Below, piece after piece: positions 7,164 through 16,836 of a DNA stretch of 64,000 bases. How positions within the stretch are numbered: position 1 is the stretch's first letter; each line of letters begins with the position of its first letter. The notes below the pieces were generated by a model, which did no database searches, was not told where the DNA came from, and saw only the letters and a list, made by a program, of their open reading frames with translations. The translations under genes and the position numbers were made by a program. Origin of the DNA: Labilibaculum euxinicum (GTDB taxonomy: Bacteria; Bacteroidota; Bacteroidia; Bacteroidales; Marinifilaceae); assembly GCF_009795715.1 (NCBI RefSeq), contig NZ_WTCR01000005.1, positions 1 to 64,000 of the forward strand, in the 5' to 3' direction.

Positions 7164-10100
7164 TTGTTAATTAATTTAAACCATATAAACTGTTCAACAG
7201 CCCATAAACTGAACAAAAAGACACCTTTTGCACTAAAGGTTTTTTTTATGGTTCTTATCTCTATTTTAATAGGGATAACTAACTCTCACTCTCTTTTTGC
7301 TTCTCCTAAACAGCAAAAAATTAAGTCGAAAAGGCAATATCAAATCGCAGAAAAATTTCTGAACAATCGAAACTATTCAAAAGCAGCACTCATTTACAAA
7401 GAGTTACTCAATGAATCCTCCCGAAATGCTGATTTAAATTTCAAACTAGGATTGTGCTATCTGAACATTGTATCAGAAAAAGAAAAATCTGTTGACCTGT
7501 TGGAAAAAGCTATTCAATACACCAGCTCAAAAAACAATGTTTCAATGGATGTATACTTCAATTTAGCTAAAGCATATCATGCCAATTACCAATTTAAAGA
7601 AGCTCTAAAAGTTTACAAGGATTTACTACAGATTATTTCACCTCAGAATACATCCTTTCGAAATGATATTCAGCGCAATATTCAAATGTGTAAAAATGGT
7701 ATTGAATTGATGAAGAATCCGGTAAACATCTCCATCATCAATCTGGGAAATAAAATAAACACCGAATTTTCTGAACACAGTCCGGGAGTTACTGCTGATG
7801 AAAGCACCATGGTTTTCACTTCCAGGAGAAACGGTACCGGAAGCAAAATTGATTCGGACGGTCAATATTTCGAAGATATCTATATCTCTCACCGCATAAA
7901 TGGAATTTGGTCGGATCCGGTGGGGATCGCAAAGCTAAATACCATCGACCACGATGCTTCCATCTCCATTTCGGCTGATGGGCAGGAACTTTATATTTAC
8001 AAAGCCGGCTATGTTAACAGCCGGGAGTCCGAAGGCGGAGATATTTATAGAAGCAGGTTGAATGGCACTAAGTGGAGCGAACCTGAAAAACTAGCTCCTG
8101 TTATTAACTCATCAAGCAAGGAAAGTCATATTTCAATTTCTGCTGATAACAGAACAATATTCTTTTCCAGCAATCGTCCGGGCGGATTTGGCGGCATGGA
8201 TGTTTACACCGTTACCAAACTTCCGAACGGCAAATGGGGACGTGCAAAAAATCTTGGTCCTGCTATCAATACCGAATATGATGATGATGCTCCCTTCATT
8301 CACCCCGATGGAAAAACCTTATATTTTAGTTCTGCCGGACATAAAACAATGGGTGGATTGGATATTTTCAAAAGTGTAAACATCAAAGGTCGCTGGACTG
8401 CACCGGTTAATGTCGGTTACCCAATTAATTCAACAGACGATGATATTTATTACACTCCAACACCCGATGGTAAAAGAGCGTATTTTGCTTCCTACAGAAA
8501 AGGGAGTTTAGGAAGAACAGACATCTTTTTAATCAAAACTCCTGACGAAAATACAGCGGGACTATTTGTACTAAAAGGAAAAGTTATCAATTCGAGCGGC
8601 GACGTAGTTATAAATTCTAAAATCACAGTAAGTAAAGATGGAAATGTAATCGGAATTTATACACCAAATGCTGCAACGGGTAAATTCCTGTTTATTGTTG
8701 ATGCCGGTAAAAAATACGATATAGAAATTGTAGCTGAAGGGTACAGAACCCTACGTACCGTTTTAAATATTCCACCCGAATTTGCGAACAAAGAAAATCA
8801 CAGTGTTATTACACTGCTTCCGTTAACATTGAGAACCAAGGACGAACCGGACTATCCAAACACTTTGGAACTGATCGATTTGGATGAAAGTAAACTAAGA
8901 GATATTGGTTCACTTCCTCCTGGCAAAGATTCTATTCCTGAAGATAAAAAGTTCATTACTCCTGAAGTTACCGGCGATACAATCAGTGTGAATGAAGAAA
9001 TTAAAATTGATTCTGTTGTACCGGCAGAAATTAAAAAGGATATAGTAAGTGCAAAAGACGAATCTGGTAGTACCACGATTCTTCCCGGTAAAAATCTGAC
9101 TCCGATAAAAAATCCGGTAACAATACCGAAAATGAAAAAAAACGAGCCAACAAAAAAACCTGAAAATATTAATATTGAGGCGAAGGATGAATTAATTAAA
9201 CAGTCAATTATTAACGCTCAAGATTCAAAAGTTGAGGTATTAAATTCCGGTGATTTAGCATTCACGTTGGATTTAGGGAATTTTAATTCTCCGCAACCAG
9301 AACTTTTTGAAACCCTTGATGGTGTGAAAGAGACTATTGGTCCGGACAAAAAATACCACTACACCTACGGTAAGTTCAAAGACTATAAGAAAGCTGCTAA
9401 AGCTCAAAAGGATATTGTTTCTAAGGGATTCACAGCTTCGAAAATCAAAATTTTATCGAACGATAATTTAATTAAAGAACAAACCGGCGGAGAAACTTAT
9501 TACACCATTCAGATAATGGCGCTGAAACTATACGTTGAAACAGACTTTTTTGATAATCTGGATAATGTAAAAGCTTTCCGCGGAGGCGATGGCTATACCC
9601 GATATACCTATAAAAAATACACATCGTATCAGGAAGCCATCACCGAAATGAACAGATTGATTCGAATGGGCTATTGGGATGCATTTGTTCGTACGGTAAT
9701 CAACGATCAATTGCTGTATTCCGGAATGAAATATTCCGAAAAAGACACCTACACCATTCAGGTAATGGCGCTTCGAAATCCTAAACCCTTATCTTTCTTT
9801 GCTGATTTGGAGAATGTTACTGTTTTCTCTGATGTGAATGGATTGTACCGCTATACCTATCGGACATATCAAAGTAAAGGTGCAGCTGTTAATGATTTAG
9901 GATATGTTTTAAAAAGAGGCTACTGGGATGCTTTTGTAAGAAAATCTCTTTCGGGAGAACATGTATTGAATTTCAATACTGATGAAACAGATAACTTCTA
10001 CACGATTCAGGTAATGGCGCTTCGAAACGCCAGACCTCTGTCTTACTTTAACAACTTAGGAACTGACAGCCTTCAAATTTACAAGGGAAACGATGGCTTA

Positions 10101-10223
10101 TCCAGATATACTTTTCAGAAATATTCATCATTGGAAAAAGCCAAAAGCAGACTTTCCTCAGTGACGAAAAAAGGTTATCTTGATGCTTTCACAAGGGAAA
10201 TTAAATGGTATAATGAACACTAA
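7164..10223 (+). CDS. Large exported TPR/PD40 protein with four C-terminal SPOR-like repeats
   Basis: A 1019-residue envelope protein. After a signal peptide ending near HSLFAS come TPR-like helices (about 50-170), a PD40/WD40-like beta-propeller (about 185-470) with repeated SPGVTADESTMVFTSRR-type and YFSSAGH / FSSNRPGGFGGMDVY blades, a carboxypeptidase-regulatory-like domain (about 475-560), a Pro/Lys/Glu-rich linker, and four repeats of about 80 residues starting near 694, 777, 860 and 943. Repeats 2-4 begin YTIQ(I/V)MAL and end RGYWDAFVR or a variant, as SPOR peptidoglycan-binding domains do. Related Bacteroidota proteins, including the one at 14742-16826, end in an OmpA domain instead. 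The start is uncertain: TTG at 7164 supplies a lysine-rich n-region, while the first ATG is at 7248. A -7-like TATATTTA lies at 7152-7159. Confidence 0.8.
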   Translation: MLINLNHINCSTAHKLNKKTPFALKVFFMVLISILIGITNSHSLFASPKQQKIKSKRQYQIAEKFLNNRNYSKAALIYKELLNESSRNADLNFKLGLCYLNIVSEKEKSVDLLEKAIQYTSSKNNVSMDVYFNLAKAYHANYQFKEALKVYKDLLQIISPQNTSFRNDIQRNIQMCKNGIELMKNPVNISIINLGNKINTEFSEHSPGVTADESTMVFTSRRNGTGSKIDSDGQYFEDIYISHRINGIWSDPVGIAKLNTIDHDASISISADGQELYIYKAGYVNSRESEGGDIYRSRLNGTKWSEPEKLAPVINSSSKESHISISADNRTIFFSSNRPGGFGGMDVYTVTKLPNGKWGRAKNLGPAINTEYDDDAPFIHPDGKTLYFSSAGHKTMGGLDIFKSVNIKGRWTAPVNVGYPINSTDDDIYYTPTPDGKRAYFASYRKGSLGRTDIFLIKTPDENTAGLFVLKGKVINSSGDVVINSKITVSKDGNVIGIYTPNAATGKFLFIVDAGKKYDIEIVAEGYRTLRTVLNIPPEFANKENHSVITLLPLTLRTKDEPDYPNTLELIDLDESKLRDIGSLPPGKDSIPEDKKFITPEVTGDTISVNEEIKIDSVVPAEIKKDIVSAKDESGSTTILPGKNLTPIKNPVTIPKMKKNEPTKKPENINIEAKDELIKQSIINAQDSKVEVLNSGDLAFTLDLGNFNSPQPELFETLDGVKETIGPDKKYHYTYGKFKDYKKAAKAQKDIVSKGFTASKIKILSNDNLIKEQTGGETYYTIQIMALKLYVETDFFDNLDNVKAFRGGDGYTRYTYKKYTSYQEAITEMNRLIRMGYWDAFVRTVINDQLLYSGMKYSEKDTYTIQVMALRNPKPLSFFADLENVTVFSDVNGLYRYTYRTYQSKGAAVNDLGYVLKRGYWDAFVRKSLSGEHVLNFNTDETDNFYTIQVMALRNARPLSYFNNLGTDSLQIYKGNDGLSRYTFQKYSSLEKAKSRLSSVTKKGYLDAFTREIKWYNEH

Positions 10224-10761
10224 AATGCAAATCCTTGAAGGCAAAAGTATTCGATTACGGGCTCTTGAACCAACCGATTTAAAACTTCTCTACAAATGGG
10301 AGAATGATTCTACTATTTGGGAAGTCAGTCATACCTTAAAACCATTTTCAATTTTTATTCTAAAACAATATCTGGAATCGTCGCATCTCGATATTTTTGA
10401 GACCAAACAACTCCGCTTGGTTATTGAATTAATTGAAACAAATACACCGATAGGCTTAATAGATATTTTTGATTTTGATCCATTTCACCAAAGAGCAGGG
10501 ATTGGGATCTTAATAAATGACACAGAAAACAAGAACAAGGGATTTGCTTCGGAAGCATTACAGATCTTATGTAATTATGCATTTAGTATTTTACAGGTTC
10601 ATCAGCTGTACTGCAATATTACAGCGTCCAATGAAGTCAGCCTTCGCTTGTTTACCAAACAAGGATTTGAAATTATTGGGAATAAAAAAGATTGGATCCG
10701 TTCGAAAAACGGATGGATGGATGAATACAGCTTACAAAAAATTAATCCTGCAAATCCTTAA
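10213..10761 (+). CDS. GNAT family N-acetyltransferase (RimJ/RimL-like)
   Basis: A 182-residue acetyltransferase of the GNAT superfamily, closest in pattern to the RimJ/RimL/SpeG type, which transfers acetyl from acetyl-CoA to an amine; the substrate is unknown. Visible features are the N-terminal SIRLRALEPTDLKLLYKWEN strand-helix, the IGLIDIFDFDP strand, the acetyl-CoA-binding region GIGILINDTENKNKGFASEA, and the C-terminal NEVSLRLFTKQGFEIIG signature. I chose the ATG at 10213, which overlaps the last codons of the preceding PD40/SPOR gene; ATG 10225 is also possible. The overlap implies co-transcription. Its 3' end overlaps the convergent nuclease-fold gene by 20 bp. Confidence 0.85.
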   Translation: MNTKMQILEGKSIRLRALEPTDLKLLYKWENDSTIWEVSHTLKPFSIFILKQYLESSHLDIFETKQLRLVIELIETNTPIGLIDIFDFDPFHQRAGIGILINDTENKNKGFASEALQILCNYAFSILQVHQLYCNITASNEVSLRLFTKQGFEIIGNKKDWIRSKNGWMDEYSLQKINPANP

Positions 10762-11206
10762 TACTTTCATAAACAGGAATCTCAGGAATGAATTTAAAAC
10801 TCTTTTTACCATAATCCATTTGGCAGCAATAATGCTGTAAACCATTGGTAACAACCAAAAAGGGAACTCTCAGTTTCATATTGTAACGTGCAATTTGATT
10901 GAAGACATCCTGAGTTATCTTCACCTTAACCGATTTGCATTCAACAATCATAACAGGTTGTGCATTGTTATTGTACAAAACAATATCGCTTCGTTGAGGA
11001 AGAAGATTAACATCCACTTTCTTTTCAATTGCAATTAAAGATCCCGGATACCTCTTTTCATTCACCAAATACTGAATGAAATTCTGCCTGACCCACTCTT
11101 CCGGAGTCAATACCACATACTTCTTTCGAATACTGTCAAAAATTAGTTTTCTTTGCAGTTCAGATTTTATTTTAAAGGAATAAGTTGGTAAATTTAAGTT
11201 TTCCAT
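10742..11206 (-). CDS. Solitary HsdR N-terminal-like (PD-(D/E)XK fold) protein
   Basis: A 154-residue protein resembling the type I restriction enzyme R protein N-terminal domain (HSDR_N_2). The nuclease-fold residues are visible as Asp74 in RSDIVLY and Glu89-Cys-Lys91 in MIVECKSVKV, giving D-X14-E-X-K, with a supporting QIARYN helix afterwards. There are no helicase, methyltransferase or specificity-subunit genes nearby, so this is not a type I restriction system. Such stand-alone proteins are widespread in Bacteroidota and their role is not established to my knowledge. It is monocistronic, divergent from amn and convergent, with overlap, with the GNAT gene. Confidence 0.8.
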   Translation of the reverse strand: MENLNLPTYSFKIKSELQRKLIFDSIRKKYVVLTPEEWVRQNFIQYLVNEKRYPGSLIAIEKKVDVNLLPQRSDIVLYNNNAQPVMIVECKSVKVKITQDVFNQIARYNMKLRVPFLVVTNGLQHYCCQMDYGKKSFKFIPEIPVYESIKDLQD

Positions 11207-11269
11207 AAAATTGCTCTAACAGCCTGTAAAGGTAGAAGATTATTCCTGATATTTAATGACCAAACCTAC

Positions 11270-12040
11270 ATGAAAACAAAAGAGGAAATTGTAAAAAACT
11301 GGTTAACCAGATATACCGGCAGAGAACTCGCTGATTTTAGTCCATATATACTTCTAACTAATTTTAATCACTATGTTGAGCTGTTCGCTGAATGGCACAA
11401 TGTTGAAATTCTAGGCGAAGACAAAGCAATGCCAAATGCATCGGCCGAAAATATTACCATAATTAATTTTGGTATGGGGAGTCCGAATGCGGCAACCATT
11501 TTAGATTTACTTAGCGCAGTTAAACCCAAAGGAGTTCTTTTTTTAGGCAAATGCGGTGGTTTAAAGCGTAAAAATAAACTTGGCGACCTAATCCTGCCAA
11601 TTGCAGCAATTCGAAGCGAAGGAACCTCTAATGATTACCTGCCGGCAGAAGTCCCTTCTCTACCAGCATTTAGTCTTCAAAGAGCAGTTTCTCAGGTCAT
11701 TTCAGATCGAAACAGAGACTATTATACAGGAACAGTATTCACGACCAACAAGCGGGTATGGGAATACGATGAACGTTTCAAGAAATATCTGTCAAAAACC
11801 AGAGCCATGGCAATTGATATGGAAACAGCAACAATATTTACCGTCGGCTTTTATAATGGAATTCCCACAGGAGCTTTGCTTTTAGTTTCTGATCAACCAA
11901 TGATTTCTGATGGAATAAAGACAGATGAAAGTGATGCCAGTGTGACACTTAATTTTGTAGAAGAACATATCCGTATTGGTATTGAATCCTTAAAAGAAAT
12001 CATGCACAATAAGCAATCTGTAAAACACTTACGCTTCTAA
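11270..12040 (+). CDS. amn: AMP nucleosidase
   Basis: Cleaves AMP to adenine and ribose 5-phosphate, or acts as a closely related nucleotide/nucleoside phosphorylase. The 256-residue protein has the nucleoside phosphorylase fold: INFGMGSPNAATILDLL near 65-81, VLFLGKCGGL (89-98), and the ribose-binding signature AIDMETATIF with Glu185, followed by a VSDQPMISDG active-site loop. Length agrees with the short Amn form annotated in Bacteroidota rather than the roughly 480-residue proteobacterial enzyme. It is followed after 11 bp by holA, so the two probably share a transcript. Confidence 0.85.
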   Translation: MKTKEEIVKNWLTRYTGRELADFSPYILLTNFNHYVELFAEWHNVEILGEDKAMPNASAENITIINFGMGSPNAATILDLLSAVKPKGVLFLGKCGGLKRKNKLGDLILPIAAIRSEGTSNDYLPAEVPSLPAFSLQRAVSQVISDRNRDYYTGTVFTTNKRVWEYDERFKKYLSKTRAMAIDMETATIFTVGFYNGIPTGALLLVSDQPMISDGIKTDESDASVTLNFVEEHIRIGIESLKEIMHNKQSVKHLRF

Positions 12041-12051
12041 CACAAACACTT

Positions 12052-13053
12052 ATGACATTTGAGGACATCCTTAAAAGCTTAAAAAAGAAAGAATACGCTC
12101 CGGTTTATTTTTTGATGGGAGAAGAAAGTTTTTTTATCGATCAAATTACTGATTACATTATTGAAAATGCACTGAATGAATCTGATAAAGATTTTAATCA
12201 AACAATATTGTATGGTAAAGATACAGATATTGGAACCATAGTAACAACGGCCCGAAGATTTCCAATGATGGCCGAAAAACAATTGGTTGTGGTTCGGGAA
12301 GCTCAAAACATAAAAAACATTGATCAACTTCTGTCCTACATTCAAAATCCATTGCATTCAACAATACTGGTAATTAATTACAAATATAAATCTTTAGATA
12401 AAAGAAAAAGCTTTACAAAAGAGGTTGCCAAGAACGGAATCTTATTTGAATCAAAAAAAATTTATGAAAATCAAGTTCCCGATTGGATAAAAAATTACAC
12501 CAGTAAACAAGGATATCAAATTGATTCAAAAGCGTGCTTTTTACTTGCCGAATTTTTAGGCAACGATTTAGGTAAAATTACCAACGCGATTGATAAATTA
12601 ACAATAAATACCACGGAAGCTAAAACAATATCGCCAGGCGATATTGAAAAAAATATTGGGATATCTAAAGATTTTAACAACTTTGAATTACAAAATGCAT
12701 TAGGCAAAAAAGACGTTTTTAAAGCCAATCAAATCATAAACTATTTCGCTACAAATGAAAAAAACAATCCAATGGTTGTAACCATTGCCTTATTACACTC
12801 GTATTTCTCAAAAGTTTTAAAGTATTATTTTATCAAAAATAAAACCAATGATAAAATGGTAGCGTCTACTTTACAAATTAATCCTTATTTTGTAAAAGAC
12901 TATAAACTGGCAGCGAAAAATTATAACCCGAAAAAACTAGTATCTATAATTGCACTGCTGCGGGAATATGATCTTAAATCGAAAGGAATTGGAGATGTAA
13001 GTACGAAGCATGGAGATTTATTAAAGGAATTAATCTTTAAAATTCTTCATTAG
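12052..13053 (+). CDS. holA: DNA polymerase III subunit delta
   Basis: The delta subunit of the clamp loader; it opens the sliding beta clamp. The 333-residue protein shows the typical start YAPVYFLMGEESFFIDQITD, a mid-region LPEFLGN-like helix bundle (FLLAEFLGNDLGKITNAIDKL) and a C-terminal collar domain with LLHSYFSKVLKYY and a closing DLLKELIFKIL helix. Length is typical. It lacks an intact P-loop, as expected for delta. It sits 11 bp after amn and 53 bp before the CHU_C-tailed protein gene. Confidence 0.93.
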   Translation: MTFEDILKSLKKKEYAPVYFLMGEESFFIDQITDYIIENALNESDKDFNQTILYGKDTDIGTIVTTARRFPMMAEKQLVVVREAQNIKNIDQLLSYIQNPLHSTILVINYKYKSLDKRKSFTKEVAKNGILFESKKIYENQVPDWIKNYTSKQGYQIDSKACFLLAEFLGNDLGKITNAIDKLTINTTEAKTISPGDIEKNIGISKDFNNFELQNALGKKDVFKANQIINYFATNEKNNPMVVTIALLHSYFSKVLKYYFIKNKTNDKMVASTLQINPYFVKDYKLAAKNYNPKKLVSIIALLREYDLKSKGIGDVSTKHGDLLKELIFKILH

Positions 13054-13106
13054 AAATTTGATTAAAAAACAGTCACAAAAAATTAAGTTGTACATAAATC
13101 CCAACT

Positions 13107-13781
13107 ATGAGATTTTATTTACCCATTTGCCTGCTTTCAATACTCATTTGCCTAAACTTCTCAGTAAGTTTTGGACAAATTACTCCTGTTGCACAAAACG
13201 ATACGGTTTCAATAACCAATAAAAGCGTAGCAAACGAAGTGATATATATTGAAGTTGATTTTTTACAAAATGACAAATTTTCTAATGTTGATGAACTTGA
13301 GATTTCAATCTTAAATCAAACAGACCAATATGGGAAAATGCATTTGATAGAGAATAACACTTTAATGATTTACTATCCTTATGAAAATTCATATGGCACT
13401 GATACAATCCGTTATCAAATTTGTAACGAAAATAAAAAGTGCAGTAAAGCTTTAGTTATCGTAAATGCTGTGGATCCAAATCAAGTTGAACTTTTGATCC
13501 CATCCTCCTTCACACCCAACAATGATGGAACCAATGAGAAATTTTTCATTAAAGGAATAGAGAACTATCCTGAAAATGAATTTATCGTATTTTCCAGATG
13601 GGGAACAAAGGTTTTTGAAAAACGAAATTATTCGAATGATGATGCCTGGGATGGTGGCTACAATAAGGCCGGCGTTAAATTAGGCCCGGGGGATAAACTT
13701 CCCAAAGGCACCTATTTCTTTAAATTGATTATTAAAGACAAAGAGTATGTGAAAAGTGGATATATTGTTATTAAGTACTGA
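13107..13781 (+). CDS. Secreted protein with type IX (type B, CHU_C) sorting domain
   Basis: A 224-residue exported protein. It has a signal peptide (about 1-24, ending SVSFGQ), an immunoglobulin/cadherin-like region beginning AQNDTVSI and IEVDFLQNDKF (about 30-125), and a C-terminal gliding-motility-associated domain (about 130-224) with the hallmarks PSSFTPNNDGTNEKFFIKGI, FSRWGTKVFEK and GTYFFKLIIKD. In Bacteroidota this tail directs secretion through the type IX system, and its gene is commonly next to a PorP/SprF gene, exactly as here (2 bp to the next gene). It is therefore probably a substrate paired with that PorP/SprF. The passenger is small, so the protein may be a structural or filament component. 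Confidence 0.88.
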   Translation: MRFYLPICLLSILICLNFSVSFGQITPVAQNDTVSITNKSVANEVIYIEVDFLQNDKFSNVDELEISILNQTDQYGKMHLIENNTLMIYYPYENSYGTDTIRYQICNENKKCSKALVIVNAVDPNQVELLIPSSFTPNNDGTNEKFFIKGIENYPENEFIVFSRWGTKVFEKRNYSNDDAWDGGYNKAGVKLGPGDKLPKGTYFFKLIIKDKEYVKSGYIVIKY

Positions 13782-13783
13782 TA

Positions 13784-14737
13784 ATGAACTACATAATAAA
13801 ATCCTCTATTCTCTCTGTATTTGTTCTTTTGTGTTCTGTAAACTTACAGGCTCAGGAAGAAATCCGCTTTTCAAATCATAAATACAACCGTCTTTTTTAC
13901 AATCCTGCTTATGCAGGTAACACCGGATTTATGGAGGCTGTTCTCGCCTACCGAAACCAATGGGTAGGTGTCGAAGGATCGCCGGAAACCGCAATGGTTT
14001 CTTTTCAGGCTCCTATAAACTACACCAATTCGGGTTTAGGAGCTGTTGCTTACCACAACAAATTTGGAATTCAATCGGATATTGCAGTCTTTTTAAATTA
14101 TGCCTATCAAATTCAAATCAACCGTGAAGGAAAATTATCAATGGGATTGCAGGCTGGGTTCATTAATAAACAAATTAATTGGACTGATCTGACTTTTTAT
14201 GATCCAAACCCAAGCAGTCCTAATGATGCAATAATTCCTGATAATAACATATCGACCTGGGTTCCTAATTTTGGTCTGGGCTTTTACTACTACACACCCC
14301 AGTACTATTTCAGCCTTTCGGTTCCAAGATTACTTTCGAACGATCAACCCTCAACGGAAGGAATATCGAATAATGTGAGTTTTGATTCTAAATCCCTTTT
14401 CTATTATTTAAGTGCCGGGGTTACCCTGCCAATTAACCGGGAAATTGATTTCTCTCCTTCGGTTTTATTTGTTGGTTCACATAAAACCTCGAACTTAATA
14501 AATGTAAACTTCGATTTTATACATGACAGCGGTGTTTCTGTGGGTACTGGTTACAGAAGCGATGGCACTTGGGCCGGCTTGTTCGGTTATCAACTAACTC
14601 AAAAACTAAGATTTTCGTACTCATACGAAAAATCTTTCGGAAATTATCCCACAAAAGGCTATACAAATCATGAAATAATATTAAATTACAATTTATCATT
14701 ACGTAAAAGCCAGATTACATCACCAAGATATTTCTAG
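13784..14737 (+). CDS. PorP/SprF family outer-membrane protein
   Basis: A predicted outer-membrane beta-barrel of the PorP/SprF family, linked to type IX secretion, particularly surface attachment of CHU_C-tailed (type B) substrates. The 317-residue protein has a signal peptide ending VNLQAQ, then the family signature YNRLFYNPAYAGNTGF and AYRNQWVGVEGSPETAMVSF, followed by alternating amphipathic strands to the end. It sits 2 bp after the CHU_C protein gene and 4 bp before the PD40-OmpA gene, forming the usual trio of substrate, barrel and periplasmic partner. Confidence 0.93.
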   Translation: MNYIIKSSILSVFVLLCSVNLQAQEEIRFSNHKYNRLFYNPAYAGNTGFMEAVLAYRNQWVGVEGSPETAMVSFQAPINYTNSGLGAVAYHNKFGIQSDIAVFLNYAYQIQINREGKLSMGLQAGFINKQINWTDLTFYDPNPSSPNDAIIPDNNISTWVPNFGLGFYYYTPQYYFSLSVPRLLSNDQPSTEGISNNVSFDSKSLFYYLSAGVTLPINREIDFSPSVLFVGSHKTSNLINVNFDFIHDSGVSVGTGYRSDGTWAGLFGYQLTQKLRFSYSYEKSFGNYPTKGYTNHEIILNYNLSLRKSQITSPRYF

Positions 14738-14741
14738 TAAT

Positions 14742-16826
14742 ATGAATAGAAGTCGAATCTTACACTTTCTGTTAATTCTTGTATTTGTTCTTACGGGTGT
14801 TTCTGCATCCTTAGCTCAGAATCAGCAGGTACAAAAAGGCGATCGTTTGTACAATAACAAAGAGTTTGCCGCTGCAACCTACTACTACGAAAAATACCTC
14901 GAAAATTCTGAAGACATTAAGATAAAGAGAAAACTTGCCGATTGTTATCTTCAAATACAAAAAGATACCGAAGCAAATTATTTACTGGAAAATATTGTAG
15001 CCAGCGCGGAAGCCAATGCTGAAGACTATCTGCATTATGCAAATCTCTTAAAGAGAGTTCGCAACTATGAAAAAGCAAAAGTTTTTTTCAAAAAATATGC
15101 CGAATTAAAACCTGAAGACAGTAACATTAGCAAATTGATTCTTTCCTGTAATTTAATTAAGGAACTACAAGATGATCATTTGTATTCCATAAAATCACTT
15201 TCAATTAATTCTCCCCAGTCCGATTTTGCGTCGGCATTTTATAAAAACGGACTTGTTTTTGTTTCCGGGCGGAAAAATAATACTTCCAAGCAAATTGATG
15301 GCAGAAGCGGAGAATACTTTTTGGACATGTATTTTTCAGAAAAATCAGGAGATAATTATTTAAGTCCAGAACCCTTTTCTGATGATTTCAACACTAAGTA
15401 TCATGAAGGTCCAGCCTGCTTTAGCTCAAACGAAAAGTTTATTTTCTTCACCCGAAACAAAGGAACTTTGAATCTGGAAGGGAAGTCGGAATTAAATATT
15501 TACACTTCAAGACACAACGGTACAGATTGGGATAAGGCTGAAATATTCCAATTTTCAGGTCAGACTTATTCCATGGGGCATCCGAGTATTTCCCCCGACG
15601 GAAGACATCTTTATTTTATTTCGAATATGGCTGGTGGCTACGGAGGCACAGATATTTATGTTTGCCGAAAGTATGGATTCAGCTGGAGCAGACCGATTAA
15701 CTGCGGTCCTACCATAAATACCGACGGCAACGAAATGTTTCCGTTTATTGCCGAAGATGGTTATTTATATTTTGCTTCGGACGGTCATATAGGTTTCGGC
15801 GGTTTAGATATTTTTAAATCAATTTTTGAACAAAACGAATGGACATATCCGGTTAATTTAGGACCTCCTTTCAATTCCTCAAAAGATGATTTTGGATATC
15901 TGATCAGGAAAAACAAAGAAGTTGGTTATTTCTCTTCCAACAGGAATGGAAGTGATGATATTTTTGAGTTCAAACAGAATCCGGAAAAAATACAAAATCT
16001 GCGTGGCCGATTACTTGCCAGTACTAATAAGAGTGCTTTGAAAGATGTTGAAGTTATTCTTATGGAGAATTTATCCAAAGAAAAATCAACTCTAACTGAT
16101 GAAAACGGACTTTTTTCTTTTGATATTTTTAAGGGTAAAAATTATAGTTTAATTGTTAGTAAACCCGGCTACAAAATAAAACGAATTCTCTATTTTGCTC
16201 CCGACGAACAAACAACTCCCAAACAATTAAATATTTCTATGGATACAATCCATTGGGTTAAATTCAAAGGGAATATTATAGATCAATTTTCCGCTCATCC
16301 TGTTGAAGAAGCATCAATTCAGATAATTAACCAGACCTACAAGAGTAATTCATTCTGTGTAACTGATGAATATGGTGATTTTGAACAAGAAATTGATCCT
16401 TCAAAAGCTTACGATATCATTATCCAAAAAGATGGTTATTTCACCAAAGTGATCAACAATTATAAATATCAATCGGCAAAATTTGAGCAAATCGAACTTC
16501 AAAAATTTTCTACTAATCAGGACATGGAACTATATGGAGTAGAGTACGATGAGGGTTCGTGGGAATTAAAAGAAAATACAATAATGGAGCTGAATAATTT
16601 AGCCGGTCTTCTAAAAGTAAATCCACATATTTCCATTGAAATTAATGGATTTACAAATCAGGATAAAGGGAAAAAAGAGAATAACATAATTTGCGAACAA
16701 AGAGCAAAAACAGCCTCCGAATATATTATTTCCAAAGGCATAACTCCAAACCGCATTCAATACAAATCAGCCGGATACAATTCCGGAAGATCAGCTTTAG
16801 TCGTAAAACTAACTGAAGCATTTTAA
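14742..16826 (+). CDS. PorE-like TPR/PD40/OmpA envelope protein
   Basis: A 694-residue exported protein: signal peptide ending SASLAQ, TPR-like helices (about 25-140), a PD40 beta-propeller (about 150-410; FISNMAGGYGGTDIYV, FASDGHIGFGGLDIFKS), two carboxypeptidase-regulatory-like domains (about 420-590) and an OmpA-like C-terminus (about 595-694, IEINGFTNQDKGKK ... NIICEQRAKTASEYI) expected to bind peptidoglycan. This is the domain order of PorE, a periplasmic component of type IX secretion, but several paralogues exist in such genomes. The terminal NxxLSxxRA motif is present as NIICEQRA, somewhat altered. It follows PorP/SprF by 4 bp. Confidence 0.88.
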   Translation: MNRSRILHFLLILVFVLTGVSASLAQNQQVQKGDRLYNNKEFAAATYYYEKYLENSEDIKIKRKLADCYLQIQKDTEANYLLENIVASAEANAEDYLHYANLLKRVRNYEKAKVFFKKYAELKPEDSNISKLILSCNLIKELQDDHLYSIKSLSINSPQSDFASAFYKNGLVFVSGRKNNTSKQIDGRSGEYFLDMYFSEKSGDNYLSPEPFSDDFNTKYHEGPACFSSNEKFIFFTRNKGTLNLEGKSELNIYTSRHNGTDWDKAEIFQFSGQTYSMGHPSISPDGRHLYFISNMAGGYGGTDIYVCRKYGFSWSRPINCGPTINTDGNEMFPFIAEDGYLYFASDGHIGFGGLDIFKSIFEQNEWTYPVNLGPPFNSSKDDFGYLIRKNKEVGYFSSNRNGSDDIFEFKQNPEKIQNLRGRLLASTNKSALKDVEVILMENLSKEKSTLTDENGLFSFDIFKGKNYSLIVSKPGYKIKRILYFAPDEQTTPKQLNISMDTIHWVKFKGNIIDQFSAHPVEEASIQIINQTYKSNSFCVTDEYGDFEQEIDPSKAYDIIIQKDGYFTKVINNYKYQSAKFEQIELQKFSTNQDMELYGVEYDEGSWELKENTIMELNNLAGLLKVNPHISIEINGFTNQDKGKKENNIICEQRAKTASEYIISKGITPNRIQYKSAGYNSGRSALVVKLTEAF

Positions 16827-16836
16827 ACTATAAACA

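Noticed and set aside
10742-11206. Type I restriction-modification system
   Set aside because: Only the HsdR-N-like domain is present; no helicase, methylase or specificity gene.
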